Program-made: the position numbers and the translations under genes | Source of the DNA: Planctomyces sp. | Lineage (GTDB): Bacteria; Planctomycetota; Planctomycetia; Planctomycetales; Planctomycetaceae | Direction: 5' to 3' | DNA: 64,000 nucleotides | NCBI GenBank assembly: GCA_019636235.1 | Contig: JAHBXW010000022.1 | Span: 1-64,000 of the forward strand | Notes under the pieces: generated by a model | Seen by the model: the letters and a program-made list of their open reading frames with translations, nothing else | Databases searched by the model: none | What the model was told of the DNA's origin: nothing | Shown: one piece after another, positions 1-8,760 of the stretch | Layout of the letters: each line of letters starts with the position of its first letter | Numbering within the stretch: position 1 is the first letter of the stretch

Positions 1-1
1 T

Positions 2-1792
2 GAATCGGCTCTGCCCGCGGAGCGCGACCGGCTGCGGGTGACGTTGACGCCGGACGTGCCGCAGACGCTGCCGGGGCACAATCTGGCGCTGGCGTATGAC
101 CTCTCGAACTATCCGCTGCCGAAATGGGCGCACTCCGCCGACGTCGACGCGCCGCCGGGGCCATCGTCCGCCAACATCCTGGCGTTCGCCGAGATCGCCG
201 CTGAGGCGGGCCTCATCTGCACGTACGACAACGGGCATGACGGCTCCCAGCCGGGCATGATGGTCTACCAGAGCATTGGCGGCGGCATCGCGGCGATCGA
301 CTTCGACCGGGATGGGCGGATCGACGTGTTTGTTCCGCAGGCCGGCGGGGACTGGCGGCCGGGCGATCCGCCCAGCGACCGGTCGGACCACCTGTTCCGC
401 AACATCGGCGGCGGTTTCCAGGACGCCAGCCGATGGGCGCTGCCGCCGGACGAGGGCTTTGGCTTTGGCGCGGCCGTGGGAGACGTCAACGGCGACGGGT
501 TCCCCGACGTGTACGTCGCCAACGCCCGGCGGAACCTGTTGCTGATGAATCAGGGGGACGGCACATTCCTCGACGCCACGGACGCAGCGGGGCTGGAGCG
601 CGAGGAGTGGACGTCGTGCGGCCTGATCGCCGACTTGAACGGCGACGGGCTGCCCGATCTGTATGACGTGAACTACTGCGAAGGGGACCGTCCCTTCACT
701 CATCTGTGCATGCGGACCAGCGGCATTCCGCGCACGTGCATTCCGACCGAGTTCAAAGCCGCGCCTGACCGGCTGCTAATCAACCTCGGCGACGGCCGGT
801 TCCAGGAGGCGGACGAATCGGCGGGCATCATCGACGTCGACGGCCGCGGGCTGGGAGTCGTCGCGGCGGACTTCGACGGCGAACCGGGGCTGGACCTGTA
901 CATCGCCAACGACATGACGGCGAACTTTCTGTTCCTGAACCGGACGGCCTCGCCCGGGGGGCCGCCGAAGTTCGAGGAGCGGGGAGTCATCGCCGGCGCG
1001 GCGTACGACGCGGACGGGCGGTCGCAGGCCTCCATGGGCATCGCCGCGGATGACTGCGACGGGGACGGCCTGCTCGACCTGTTCGTCACCCACTTCTTCA
1101 ATGAGTCGAACACGCTGTACCGCCAACAGGCGGGGAGTTTTTTCGTGGACGCCACGCGCGAGGCGCGGCTCCGCGCTCCGAGCATGTCGATGCTGGGCTT
1201 CGGGACGCAGTTTCTGGACGTCGAACTGGACGGCTGGCCGGACCTGGTGGTCGCGAATGGGCATGTGGACGACTTCACCGAGCGCGACATTCCGTTCCGG
1301 ATGCGACCCCAATTGTTCCGGAACGTCGATGGCGAGTTCGCGGAAGTCGCCGGCGAGGAGCTGGGGGATTTCTTCACCTCCGAGCAGCTCGGACGGGGTT
1401 TGGCGACGCTCGACTGGAACGGCGATGGACGGGTGGATTTCGTCGTGTCGCGTCTGGGTGAACCGGTGGCGCTGGTCGAGAACCGGACGCCCGTGGTGGG
1501 GCGGCACTTCGTGGCGTCGTTCGTCGGTCGACAGGAGCGGGACGCCATCAGCGTGCGGATCCGCGTGACGGCCGGCGGGCGGACGCTGCACAAGCAGCTC
1601 ACCGCGGGGGATGGCTTCGAGTGCAGCAACGAACGGCGGCTGGTCTTCGGCCTGGGCGACGCGGCGATCGTCGACGAAGTGCACGTCCGCTGGCCGAACG
1701 GCGACGAGCAGACGTTCTCTCAATTGCCCGTCGATCGGGAGTTCCGCTTCGTGGAGGGTCGGGACCGGCCGCTGGAGCTGCCCCGGCCATGA
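2..1792 (+). CDS. CRTAC1 family protein (FG-GAP/VCBS repeats + ASPIC/UnbV), 5' partial
   Basis: The reading frame is open to the first base of the window, so the true start lies upstream; a GTG at 38 is internal. About 596 residues are visible. At least five Ca-binding FG-GAP/VCBS-like repeats with the DxNGDGxxD pattern appear (for example DVNGDGFPD and DLNGDGLPD), followed by a C-terminal ASPIC/UnbV domain containing VRWPNGDEQ. Such proteins are predicted beta-propellers, normally exported; any signal peptide is out of view. The stop overlaps the next start as ATGA, so it is translationally coupled to a TPR gene, a pairing common in planctomycetes. The exact role is unknown; adhesion or polymer binding is a family-level guess. 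Confidence 0.88.
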   Translation, partial: ESALPAERDRLRVTLTPDVPQTLPGHNLALAYDLSNYPLPKWAHSADVDAPPGPSSANILAFAEIAAEAGLICTYDNGHDGSQPGMMVYQSIGGGIAAIDFDRDGRIDVFVPQAGGDWRPGDPPSDRSDHLFRNIGGGFQDASRWALPPDEGFGFGAAVGDVNGDGFPDVYVANARRNLLLMNQGDGTFLDATDAAGLEREEWTSCGLIADLNGDGLPDLYDVNYCEGDRPFTHLCMRTSGIPRTCIPTEFKAAPDRLLINLGDGRFQEADESAGIIDVDGRGLGVVAADFDGEPGLDLYIANDMTANFLFLNRTASPGGPPKFEERGVIAGAAYDADGRSQASMGIAADDCDGDGLLDLFVTHFFNESNTLYRQQAGSFFVDATREARLRAPSMSMLGFGTQFLDVELDGWPDLVVANGHVDDFTERDIPFRMRPQLFRNVDGEFAEVAGEELGDFFTSEQLGRGLATLDWNGDGRVDFVVSRLGEPVALVENRTPVVGRHFVASFVGRQERDAISVRIRVTAGGRTLHKQLTAGDGFECSNERRLVFGLGDAAIVDEVHVRWPNGDEQTFSQLPVDREFRFVEGRDRPLELPRP

Positions 1793-3147
1793 CAATCGCG
1801 ACGCCCATGACGAAACCCGTGCCTCAGCCCGCCCACGCGCCGCGTCCGCAGCGGGACGACGACCGGTCGCGTCGCCGGTTTTGGAGGTTGTGGCTGTTGA
1901 TCGCCGGTCTCACGCTGCTGGCCGCGCTGTTCGGCCGGACGGCGATTGTACAGGCGCAGTTGGCGTTGGGCCGCCGGAGTCTGGAACGCGGCGACTGGGC
2001 GGCGGCCAGGGAACATTTCCAGGCGGCCCGGGCAGTCGACCCCAAGCATGGCGAAACGCATTTCTGGCTGGCCCGCGCGGCTCGCAAGTCGGGCGATCTC
2101 GAGGTCCTGCGGACGTCGATCGAGAACGCGCGCAAACACGGATTCCGGGACCGCGAACGGCTGGCCCGCGAGTGGATGCTGGCGCTGGCGGAAACCGGAC
2201 GCATCCATGAGGTCGAACGGCGGCTGCCGGAGATGCTGATGCGGCCCGGGGAGGACGGTCCGGAGATCTGCAGCGCGTTCGTGTCGGGCTATTGTCTGCG
2301 TCTGCAGTTCGAGGAAGCGCTCACGGTGCTCGAGGCCTGGGAGGCCGATTATCCGCGGGATATCCGCCCGCACCTGCACCGCGGACGCATCTACGCCGGC
2401 AACGAGAAGTGGCCGCAGGCGGAATCGGCATACGCCCGGCTGCTCGAAATGTCTCCGGGGCACGCCGAGGGCTTGCGCGGGCTGGCCGAAGCCCAGCGGG
2501 GGCAGGGCCGGTCGGCCGAGGCGGAAACGACCCTTCGAGAACTGATCCGCCGCCGGCCGGAGGACGCATCGGGATACGTGCATCTCGCGGAGTTGCTGTT
2601 CGACCGCAAGGACGCGGAGCAGGCGCTGCCGCTGTTGCTGAAGGCCGTCGAGCTGGAACCCGCGAAGGCCAATTCCCGGGTGCTGCTGGGAAAGACATTG
2701 ACCGCGCTGGGCCGGACGAACGAGGCGGTGGAACAGTTGCAGCCGCTGGTCGACGCCTGGCCGGAGGACTTTGCCAGCCGTTACGCGCTGGCGATGGCTC
2801 TGCGGGGCGCCCGACGCGCCGCGGAGGCGGAGGATCATTTCCGGACCTACGCGGAGCTGCAGCAGTCGATGCCGCGGCTGGAGGAACTGAAGCGCGACGT
2901 GCGCCTGCATCCGCAGTCGCCCGACATTCGCTGCGAGCTGGGACTGCTCGTGCTGCGCCACATATCCCGGTCGGAGGGAGTCGCGTGGCTGGAGTCGGCG
3001 CTGCAATTCGATGCCCAGCATGCCGGCGCACACGCGGCGCTGGCGGAACATTACGACAAGATCGGTCGGCGGGACCTGGCGGAAAAGCACCGCCGGTCGG
3101 CGCGGGCCGCAACGCCACCCCCAACATCGGGAGCGCCCTCCGCATGA
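1789..3147 (+). CDS. membrane-anchored tetratricopeptide repeat protein
   Basis: A 452-aa protein. The ATG at 1789 overlaps the upstream stop (ATGA); an alternative ATG lies at 1807. A basic N-terminus (residues 1-27) precedes one membrane segment (WLLIAGLTLLAALFG, near residues 30-47). The remainder is a run of TPR-like helices with repeated A-x-x-x-L-x-x-x-x-P spacing, for example around 'AESAYARLLEMSPGHAEGL' and 'AEQALPLLLKAVELEPAKA'. It probably presents a TPR scaffold outside the inner membrane. It is coupled on both sides to the CRTAC1 gene and the following membrane protein, suggesting the three act together. No enzymatic motif is seen. Confidence 0.85.
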   Translation: MTIATPMTKPVPQPAHAPRPQRDDDRSRRRFWRLWLLIAGLTLLAALFGRTAIVQAQLALGRRSLERGDWAAAREHFQAARAVDPKHGETHFWLARAARKSGDLEVLRTSIENARKHGFRDRERLAREWMLALAETGRIHEVERRLPEMLMRPGEDGPEICSAFVSGYCLRLQFEEALTVLEAWEADYPRDIRPHLHRGRIYAGNEKWPQAESAYARLLEMSPGHAEGLRGLAEAQRGQGRSAEAETTLRELIRRRPEDASGYVHLAELLFDRKDAEQALPLLLKAVELEPAKANSRVLLGKTLTALGRTNEAVEQLQPLVDAWPEDFASRYALAMALRGARRAAEAEDHFRTYAELQQSMPRLEELKRDVRLHPQSPDIRCELGLLVLRHISRSEGVAWLESALQFDAQHAGAHAALAEHYDKIGRRDLAEKHRRSARAATPPPTSGAPSA

Positions 3148-3941
3148 CGTCCTCATCCCCTGCCGATTCGCCTGTCAGTCCCATTTCCGCGGAGCCCCTG
3201 CCGGTGACGCACGGAGGCCGGCTGGGACATGCGCTGCTGTTCGCCGCGGTGGCGGTGGTGGCGGCCGTGGCCGCGGTGCTCGCGATTCGTGCGGTGGGCG
3301 ACCGGCTGTTCGTCCTGCCGCCGGAACTCGCCAGGCTGGGGATCGGCCGGATTCCGAGTTCCGAGGAGCAACGGATCCTGGGGGACGCGAACCTGGTCCT
3401 GACCTACAAGCACTTCGTGGTGTGGATGTCGATCTGCGGGGCGCTGTTGGGGGGCGCGCTGGCGGCGGCGCACGGCATCCTGTCGCGGGCGTCGGCCCGA
3501 CAGATCGTGATCGGCGTGGCGATCAGCGCGCTGGTGGCGGCGGCGTTCGGCGCGGCTTCGGGCCCGCTGACGGTCAAGATCGACCACTGGCTGCGGACCA
3601 ATCTGCCGTCGGGCCAGTTGACGGTGTCGGACTCGCAGGTGCTGATGATGCATGCGGCGGCGTGGTGCCTGTTCGGAGCAGGCGTGGGCCTGGCGTTCGC
3701 GCTGGGCGCGCCGCGCCGCGCCGCGAGGGACATCGCGGGGGGGCTGGCCGGCGGAGCGGTGGCGGGCCTCCTGGGGGGACTCGTGTTCGCGTTTCTGATC
3801 GGCGTCATCGATCCGATGGTCGATCCCTCGCTGCCGATGCCCGAGGCGACCTGGCACCGCGTGCTCTGGCTGGCGCTGCCGTTCGCGCTGATCGGCCTGG
3901 CGCTGGGGCGTCGCCGCTGGCCGGACGCCCGCGCCGGTTGA
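3144..3941 (+). CDS. polytopic membrane protein of unknown function
   Basis: A 265-aa protein whose ATG overlaps the TPR stop by ATGA. It has about six hydrophobic segments: residues near 20-45, then 'FVVWMSICGALLGGALAAA', 'IVIGVAISALVAAAFGA', 'AAAWCLFGAGVGLAFALG', a Gly/Ala-rich helix 'GGLAGGAVAGLLGGLVFAFL', and a last helix near the C-terminus. I do not recognise the family. Glycine-zipper-like helices suggest tight packing or oligomerisation (inference). It is the third gene of the CRTAC1-TPR operon and converges on the cbb3 cluster 69 bp downstream. Confidence 0.75.
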   Translation: MTSSSPADSPVSPISAEPLPVTHGGRLGHALLFAAVAVVAAVAAVLAIRAVGDRLFVLPPELARLGIGRIPSSEEQRILGDANLVLTYKHFVVWMSICGALLGGALAAAHGILSRASARQIVIGVAISALVAAAFGAASGPLTVKIDHWLRTNLPSGQLTVSDSQVLMMHAAAWCLFGAGVGLAFALGAPRRAARDIAGGLAGGAVAGLLGGLVFAFLIGVIDPMVDPSLPMPEATWHRVLWLALPFALIGLALGRRRWPDARAG

Positions 3942-4010
3942 GGCGCCAGCTCGCTGGGGAACGGCTGTGCGGACGCGCGCGGTTGGTCTTCGTCACGCCG
4001 CGGATGTCCG

Positions 4011-4499
4011 TCACTCGACGATCGACGACAGCGACATTCGCGCCGCGAGCAGGCCGATCGCCAGCACATGCAGAATGGCCACCAGAACGCCGACGCCCAG
4101 CAGCGTCCGCGCCCCGTCATCCCGCCCCGGAGGCCGCCGCAACACCAGCGAACTGGCGATTGAACAGACCCAGTTCCAGTGCAGCATGACGTGCAGAACG
4201 ATCAGCAGCGCCAGGCCGCAGATGAGCGAGAACTCCGCGTCCCGCCAGGCCTCGATTCCGCCGAACCACAGCCGCCGGCCATACGCCTCGCGCCCCGCGG
4301 GAAAGACGAACCGGATGACTGCGGCGACCCACGTCAGCGTCAGAAACACGATCGCCAGCAGCCCGTCCAGCCAGAAGTTGATCGCGGTTCGCCACGGGAC
4401 CTGCGGTCGGCGAGGTCGGGGAGAGACCGGCCCGCACTCCCGGGCAGGCGCCCGCTCAGGCTCCGCGACGGCATCCGGCTGCTGATCCTGGGCGTTCAT
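4011..4499 (-). CDS. DUF4405 domain-containing membrane protein
   Basis: A 162-aa protein. ATG 4499 overlaps the stop of the SafE-like gene (ATGA), which fixes the start; a longer upstream frame has no coding character. After a Pro-rich hydrophilic N-terminus there are three hydrophobic segments: 'FWLDGLLAIVFLTLTWVA', 'FSLICGLALLIVLHVMLHW' and a final one near the C-terminus. The arrangement D-x-x-L..., W-R-D-x-x-F, then H-x-x-L-H-W-x-W is typical of DUF4405, a small relative of cytochrome b-type membrane proteins in which the histidines may bind haem. It is the last gene of the cbb3 operon, so a redox or assembly role is inferred. Confidence 0.8.
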   Translation of the reverse strand: MNAQDQQPDAVAEPERAPARECGPVSPRPRRPQVPWRTAINFWLDGLLAIVFLTLTWVAAVIRFVFPAGREAYGRRLWFGGIEAWRDAEFSLICGLALLIVLHVMLHWNWVCSIASSLVLRRPPGRDDGARTLLGVGVLVAILHVLAIGLLAARMSLSSIVE

Positions 4500-5251
4500 C
4501 GCGGTTCCGTCGCCGACGGTTGCCCGGCGTCCCGAGGCATGCAGAAGGGACAATCGGGCGCCGCCGATTCCGACTGCGGACGGAGGAATCCCGCCCCGCG
4601 CGCGATCGTCAACAGCCCGGTTGCGATGACGCAGCACGCCGCCGCCTGCAGCATCCGCTGGCGGACCGCGCGACTGGCCCACGAGGCGCCCAGTCCGGTC
4701 GCCGCCATCAGCGGGACGGTGCCGGCGCCGAACGCGGCCATCACCAGCAGCCCCTCAAACGGATGAGCGCGCGACGCGGCCAGCGCGACAAAGGCATACA
4801 CCAGTCCGCAGGGCAGGAATCCCGTCATCACTCCCGCCAGAAACGTATGCAGTCGGCCGGGGCTCTGCAGGAACGTCCGCAGCAACTGGCCGGACAGGCA
4901 ACCGCCCGCGACGGACGACCCGCTCCCCGGAAACGGAAACCTCAGGCCCAGCGCGGACAGCCCCTGCAGAACCAGAAACGCGCCGCACAGGATGCTGAAT
5001 GTTGCGGCGAAGCTGACGGCGCCGGAGACGGGCTGGCCGGAGAGCCGCATGCCGACGGTTCCGGCGCACAGGCCGAACGTCGCGTAAGTGAAGATCCGCC
5101 CCGCGCTGTACACAAGCTGGCGGGCCAGCACGCGGCGGCGTCCCCCGGGGACCAGGGCCAGGATGGCCGCGAAGCCGCCGCACATGCCGATGCAGTGCGC
5201 CGAGCCCAGCAGTCCCGACATGGCGATCAGTCCGAGTTCGCCGCCCGTCAT
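4496..5251 (-). CDS. sulfite exporter TauE/SafE family protein (cbb3-associated)
   Basis: A 251-aa protein with about six membrane segments. The N-terminal motif GLLGSAHCIGMCGGF and the central GFLPCGLVYAFVALA are signatures of the SafE/DsbD-like subgroup that accompanies cbb3 oxidase genes; the cysteines in C-x3-C-G-G and the conserved LPCG mark the DsbD-type transmembrane core. Known relatives take part in copper delivery or cytochrome oxidase maturation. The start overlaps the ccoI stop (ATGA) and the end overlaps the DUF4405 start, so the three are translationally coupled. The C-terminus holds a further CPFC pair, possibly for metal or disulfide chemistry (inference). Confidence 0.88.
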   Translation of the reverse strand: MTGGELGLIAMSGLLGSAHCIGMCGGFAAILALVPGGRRRVLARQLVYSAGRIFTYATFGLCAGTVGMRLSGQPVSGAVSFAATFSILCGAFLVLQGLSALGLRFPFPGSGSSVAGGCLSGQLLRTFLQSPGRLHTFLAGVMTGFLPCGLVYAFVALAASRAHPFEGLLVMAAFGAGTVPLMAATGLGASWASRAVRQRMLQAAACCVIATGLLTIARGAGFLRPQSESAAPDCPFCMPRDAGQPSATEPR

Positions 5252-7488
5252 GCGACACCCTCCAGAACGGCCGGGCCGCGAAGAGGCTCCGCGGCAGGCG
5301 CGCTCGACGGCGACGCCTGGTCCTGCATGGACATGCCCTGCTCGCCGGTCGACGTTGAATTCAACGCGGACTTCGATTCCGGTTCGCGACCCGCCAGCCG
5401 CACCGACCGCGAGATCACGACCCCGCTGCTGACGACCATCAAGAGCGCTGCGATCGATGGATGCAGCAGACCTCCCATCGCCAGCGCCACGCCGACGGTG
5501 TTGTAGCCGAACGACCACAGGAGATTGCCGCGGATCGTCCGGACGGTGTCGCGGGACAGGTCGATGGCGTCGACGAGAGTTCGCAGCCGGCTGCTCAGGA
5601 GGCAGACATCGGCGCTGTCGCGCGTGACGTCCGCCCCGCATCCCAGTGCGATTCCGACGTCCGCCGTCGACAGCGCGGGGGCGTCATTCAGTCCATCGCC
5701 GACCATCGCGACGACCTGACCGACCCCCTGCAGACTCCGGATGGCGTCGGCCTTGGCCTGCGGCGTCAGCCCGGACTGGACGGGGATGCCCAGCTCCTGG
5801 GACAACCGCGCGGCGCGGAGCGCGTGGTCGCCGGTCAGCAGCCCCAGGTCCAACCCGTCGTCGCGCAGACGTGCCAGAGTTTCCACGGCGTCCCGCCGCA
5901 ACTGCTCTTCAATGATGAACACGCCCTGAATCCGGGACTGCCAGGCGATCGCGACCAGGGAACTGCCGGCGATCGCGGCGGAGCGCAGTTGATCGCCCAG
6001 GTGCGGTTCGAGGACGCAACCGGCATCGACCAGCCATCGCCATTGGCCAAGCCGGACCGGTTCGGACTCGCCGGGCCAGTCGGCTTCGACGCCCTGCGCG
6101 GGCACGGTTCGCACGGTCAGGGGGCCGCGCGCGAGACGCCGGGAACGGAACGTTCGCTGAATGGCGCGCGAAAAAGCGTGCGACGATTCCGAGGCGAGGC
6201 GCTGCGCGCGCTCCGCGATCTCCGCGGACGCGACGTTCGCCGCGACATGCAGCATGACGACCTGCGGAGCGCCGGTTGTGATCGTGCCCGTCTTGTCGAA
6301 ACGCACCGCCGTCACGGCGGCCAGACGCTCCAGCGCCTCGCCGCTGCGGAACAGGATGCCCAGGCGCGCGGCGCGGCCCAGACTCGCCCAGACCGCCAGC
6401 GGAGCCGCCAGCGCCAGTCCGCAGGGGCAGGCGATCAGCAGCACCGACAGTCCGGCCAGCAGTCCCGCGGACCAGCCGCGCGAGAAGCCGTGTGCCGCGG
6501 CGGCCGTCAGCGCCAACAGTCCGATGACGGGGAAGAAGGCCGAGGATACGCGGTCGGCCAGAGTCTGCCACGGTCCGCGGTCCTCACGGGCCGAGCGCAC
6601 CGCCTCGACCAGCGCGCCGAACGCGCCCTGGCGCGGCAGCGCCGACGCGCGAATCCACAGCGTGCCGTCGAGATTCAGCGTCCCCGCGTGCAGGTTGTCC
6701 CCCACGCGGCGCGACACGGGCGCGCTTTCCCCGGTGAACACCTGCTCGTCGATCGACGCGTCGCCCAGTTCGATCCGGCCATCGACCGGAATCCGATCGC
6801 CAGCGCGGACGCTGACCAGGTCGCCGATCCGCAGCGCGTCGAGATCCGTCTCTTCGAATTCACCCCGCTCCAGCCGGAGGACGCGCTCCGGCAGCAGGCG
6901 CACCAGGCCGTCCAGCGCCTCGTTCACGCGCAGCCGCCCGGTGGCGGACATCCAGCGGCCGATCGTCACGGCGACGAGGATCATGCAGGTCACTTCGTAG
7001 TACACCGGACCGTGTCCGCGAAGCACGCTCCAGGTCGAGGCCACGAACGCCGCCCCGACGCCCGTAAGCAGCAGCAGGTCCGTCGACAGCACGCACGACC
7101 GCAGCGCGGCCAGCGAGTCCTCGATCAGCGGGCGCCCCAGCAGCAGCAGCACCGGAACCGTGAACAGCAGCGCCAGCCACTGCAGCAACTGGCCGAACGC
7201 GACCGACAGCGGAGTGCCCGCCGGGCCCGACAGGTCGTACACGCCGTACATCCAGTGCGCGATGGTGAACACCATCACGCTCATCGTGAAGAAGATCGAC
7301 AGGCCGAGGCTCATCAGCGTCCAGCCCGCCGCGCCAGCCTCGCCGCGCTCCCGCACGACTTCAAACGAGAACCGGCAGCCCGTGCAGCAGAATCGCGACG
7401 CGGAGTCTCCGGCCGGACGCCGCCGCGCCAGTCGCCGGGGCAGCGGCAGTCCGCAATAGTCGCACTGATCGTCCGGCGACGTGTTCAT
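5248..7488 (-). CDS. ccoI: heavy-metal translocating P-type ATPase, CcoI/FixI type
   Basis: A 746-aa copper-transporting P1B ATPase. The N-terminus carries a Cys-rich module (CDYC at about 10-13, FCCTGC at about 33-38) typical of CcoI/FixI. Conserved elements are the TGES actuator loop, the CPC metal motif at residues 354-356, the phosphorylation motif DKTGT with Asp398, and GDGLND around residue 598, with eight expected membrane helices. It supplies copper to the CuB site of cbb3 oxidase. Its ATG overlaps the stop of the preceding 57-aa gene. Oddity: the nucleotide-binding His-Pro motif reads S-S-H-A-F-S, so the usual proline is alanine. Confidence 0.95.
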   Translation of the reverse strand: MNTSPDDQCDYCGLPLPRRLARRRPAGDSASRFCCTGCRFSFEVVRERGEAGAAGWTLMSLGLSIFFTMSVMVFTIAHWMYGVYDLSGPAGTPLSVAFGQLLQWLALLFTVPVLLLLGRPLIEDSLAALRSCVLSTDLLLLTGVGAAFVASTWSVLRGHGPVYYEVTCMILVAVTIGRWMSATGRLRVNEALDGLVRLLPERVLRLERGEFEETDLDALRIGDLVSVRAGDRIPVDGRIELGDASIDEQVFTGESAPVSRRVGDNLHAGTLNLDGTLWIRASALPRQGAFGALVEAVRSAREDRGPWQTLADRVSSAFFPVIGLLALTAAAAHGFSRGWSAGLLAGLSVLLIACPCGLALAAPLAVWASLGRAARLGILFRSGEALERLAAVTAVRFDKTGTITTGAPQVVMLHVAANVASAEIAERAQRLASESSHAFSRAIQRTFRSRRLARGPLTVRTVPAQGVEADWPGESEPVRLGQWRWLVDAGCVLEPHLGDQLRSAAIAGSSLVAIAWQSRIQGVFIIEEQLRRDAVETLARLRDDGLDLGLLTGDHALRAARLSQELGIPVQSGLTPQAKADAIRSLQGVGQVVAMVGDGLNDAPALSTADVGIALGCGADVTRDSADVCLLSSRLRTLVDAIDLSRDTVRTIRGNLLWSFGYNTVGVALAMGGLLHPSIAALLMVVSSGVVISRSVRLAGREPESKSALNSTSTGEQGMSMQDQASPSSAPAAEPLRGPAVLEGVA

Positions 7489-7658
7489 TTCGGGAAGAAG
7501 GCCTCGTCCTGTATCGCCGGCAGGAAGTAGGTGATGCCGTAATAAATCACGAAGATCCAGAACAACAGCCAGATGCCGCGGACGTACCAGGGAATCACGT
7601 TCGACTGGTAGGCGTGGTGCTGGTGTTCCTGTTCAGGGGCGGCGTTGTCGACGGACAT
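7485..7658 (-). CDS. 57-aa single-pass protein of the cbb3 cluster (CcoQ-like position)
   Basis: A small gene easily missed by length cut-offs. The ATG at 7658 gives 57 residues, starting MSVDNAAPEQ, with a His/Gln-rich N-terminus (EHQHHAYQ), then one aromatic-rich membrane helix (WYVRGIWLLFWIFVIYYGI) and a short acidic tail ending DEAFFPK. Its stop overlaps the ccoI ATG (ATGA), and it lies 7 bp after the previous gene, so it sits in a tightly packed operon. Size, topology and location recall CcoQ/FixQ, the small non-catalytic cbb3 subunit, but I cannot show homology. It could also be an assembly factor. Confidence 0.75.
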   Translation of the reverse strand: MSVDNAAPEQEHQHHAYQSNVIPWYVRGIWLLFWIFVIYYGITYFLPAIQDEAFFPK

Positions 7659-7665
7659 GGGACAC

Positions 7666-7980
7666 TCAGGGATTCGTGGAAAAGGCGTCGTCGGGACGGT
7701 CGAGCAGCCGCTCGCGCTCGAGCATCGTCTGCTTCGGGCCTTCGATGTCGCGGAACATGCCCTGCAGCGCGGCCCACAGCAGCAGGCAGAAGAACCCGAG
7801 GCTCGCCAGGACGTAATTCATCATGGGGGTCAGAGCGAACAGCCCTTCCGTCTCCCCGCGGGCGACATGCGCGAACTCGATGAGCTTGTTGATGAAGCCC
7901 AGCAGGCTGGGGACGAGGATCAACACGCCCAGGACGGCGGTCGTGATGTAGACGGCGCGGGGAGTGGAGGCGCTGGACAT
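7666..7980 (-). CDS. two-helix membrane protein in the cbb3 cluster
   Basis: A 104-aa protein starting MSSASTPRAVY; the longer upstream frame overlaps ccoO and has no coding character. Two hydrophobic segments (residues about 9-30, ITTAVLGVLILVPSLLGFI, and about 54-72, VLASLGFFCLLLWAAL) are followed by a charged cytoplasmic tail (DIEGPKQTMLERERLLDRPDD). I do not recognise a named family. Its position between ccoO and the CcoQ-like gene suggests an accessory subunit or assembly role. Confidence 0.75.
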   Translation of the reverse strand: MSSASTPRAVYITTAVLGVLILVPSLLGFINKLIEFAHVARGETEGLFALTPMMNYVLASLGFFCLLLWAALQGMFRDIEGPKQTMLERERLLDRPDDAFSTNP

Positions 7981-8036
7981 CGGCGGGTGCTCCCGGTGAG
8001 GTGCGGCGTGTGGAACGGCGTGCGGCGGTCGGCGAA

Positions 8037-8735
8037 TCATTGCGCGGCCGCCGCCGGCAGTTCGACATCCTTCAGGTCCGAGGGGAGATACGTTTCGTAG
8101 TACGGGTAGCTGTCCAGCCAGGAACCCAGCCACTGGACGTACACCAGCAGTGCCAGGCCGCGGCGGTTGGGACGGTCCGCCGCGCCGTCGAACAGCCAGG
8201 GGTACTCCGGCATCGGCGAGCCGGGAGACAGATCCGTCGGGCGGAAGAAATGCACGGCATGCCAGTCGTTGGAGCGGCGGCCTCCCTCGCGGGACAGATC
8301 GGGACCGACGCGCCGCGTGCCGAACATCACCGGCCGCTGCAGTTCGTTCTGATACTCCGGCGACTCCGACACCGGCCCCCAGCGGCGGGACTCGTTCGAC
8401 ACCGGCCGGACGAACTGGCTGTGGCAATGCCAGCAGCCTTCGCCGACGTAGATCTTGCGGCCCTCGCGAAGCGCCTCGGCGCCGGTCTTCACATACCATT
8501 CGGCGGCCGCAGCTTCCTCCACGGGCGCATCGCCCCAGGCCGTGCGAAACGCCTCGGGATATCGCTGCGCGAGGTCCTCGAGCTGGAACAGCACGTTGCC
8601 GTTGACGACCTGCTCCGCGGTCTGTTCCGGGACATCGCGATACATCAGCGCGGGGACGAGCGCGTTCGACAGGAAGGCGAACGCGAAGAACGCCAGACCC
8701 GCGACAAAAAAGATGCCGGACTTCGTTTCAAACAT
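8037..8735 (-). CDS. ccoO: cbb3-type cytochrome c oxidase subunit II (monohaem)
   Basis: A 232-aa protein with one N-terminal membrane anchor (residues about 7-30), then a periplasmic cytochrome c domain. The haem-binding CWHCH is at residues 101-105, followed by SQFVRPV as in CcoO/FixO, and a distal Met is likely in the P-M-P-E-Y-P-W motif. It passes electrons from the diheme cytochrome to CcoN. It follows ccoN by 25 bp and precedes the two-helix protein, so it is part of the same operon. Length is close to the usual CcoO size (about 200-240 aa). Confidence 0.95.
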   Translation of the reverse strand: MFETKSGIFFVAGLAFFAFAFLSNALVPALMYRDVPEQTAEQVVNGNVLFQLEDLAQRYPEAFRTAWGDAPVEEAAAAEWYVKTGAEALREGRKIYVGEGCWHCHSQFVRPVSNESRRWGPVSESPEYQNELQRPVMFGTRRVGPDLSREGGRRSNDWHAVHFFRPTDLSPGSPMPEYPWLFDGAADRPNRRGLALLVYVQWLGSWLDSYPYYETYLPSDLKDVELPAAAAQ

Positions 8736-8760
8736 GAGTCAACGCCGCTGGGTAGGAAGG

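Noticed and set aside
5461-7530. A 689-aa plus-strand frame opposite ccoI
   Set aside because: It is the antisense of a well-conserved P-type ATPase and is dominated by Gln, Arg and Ala.
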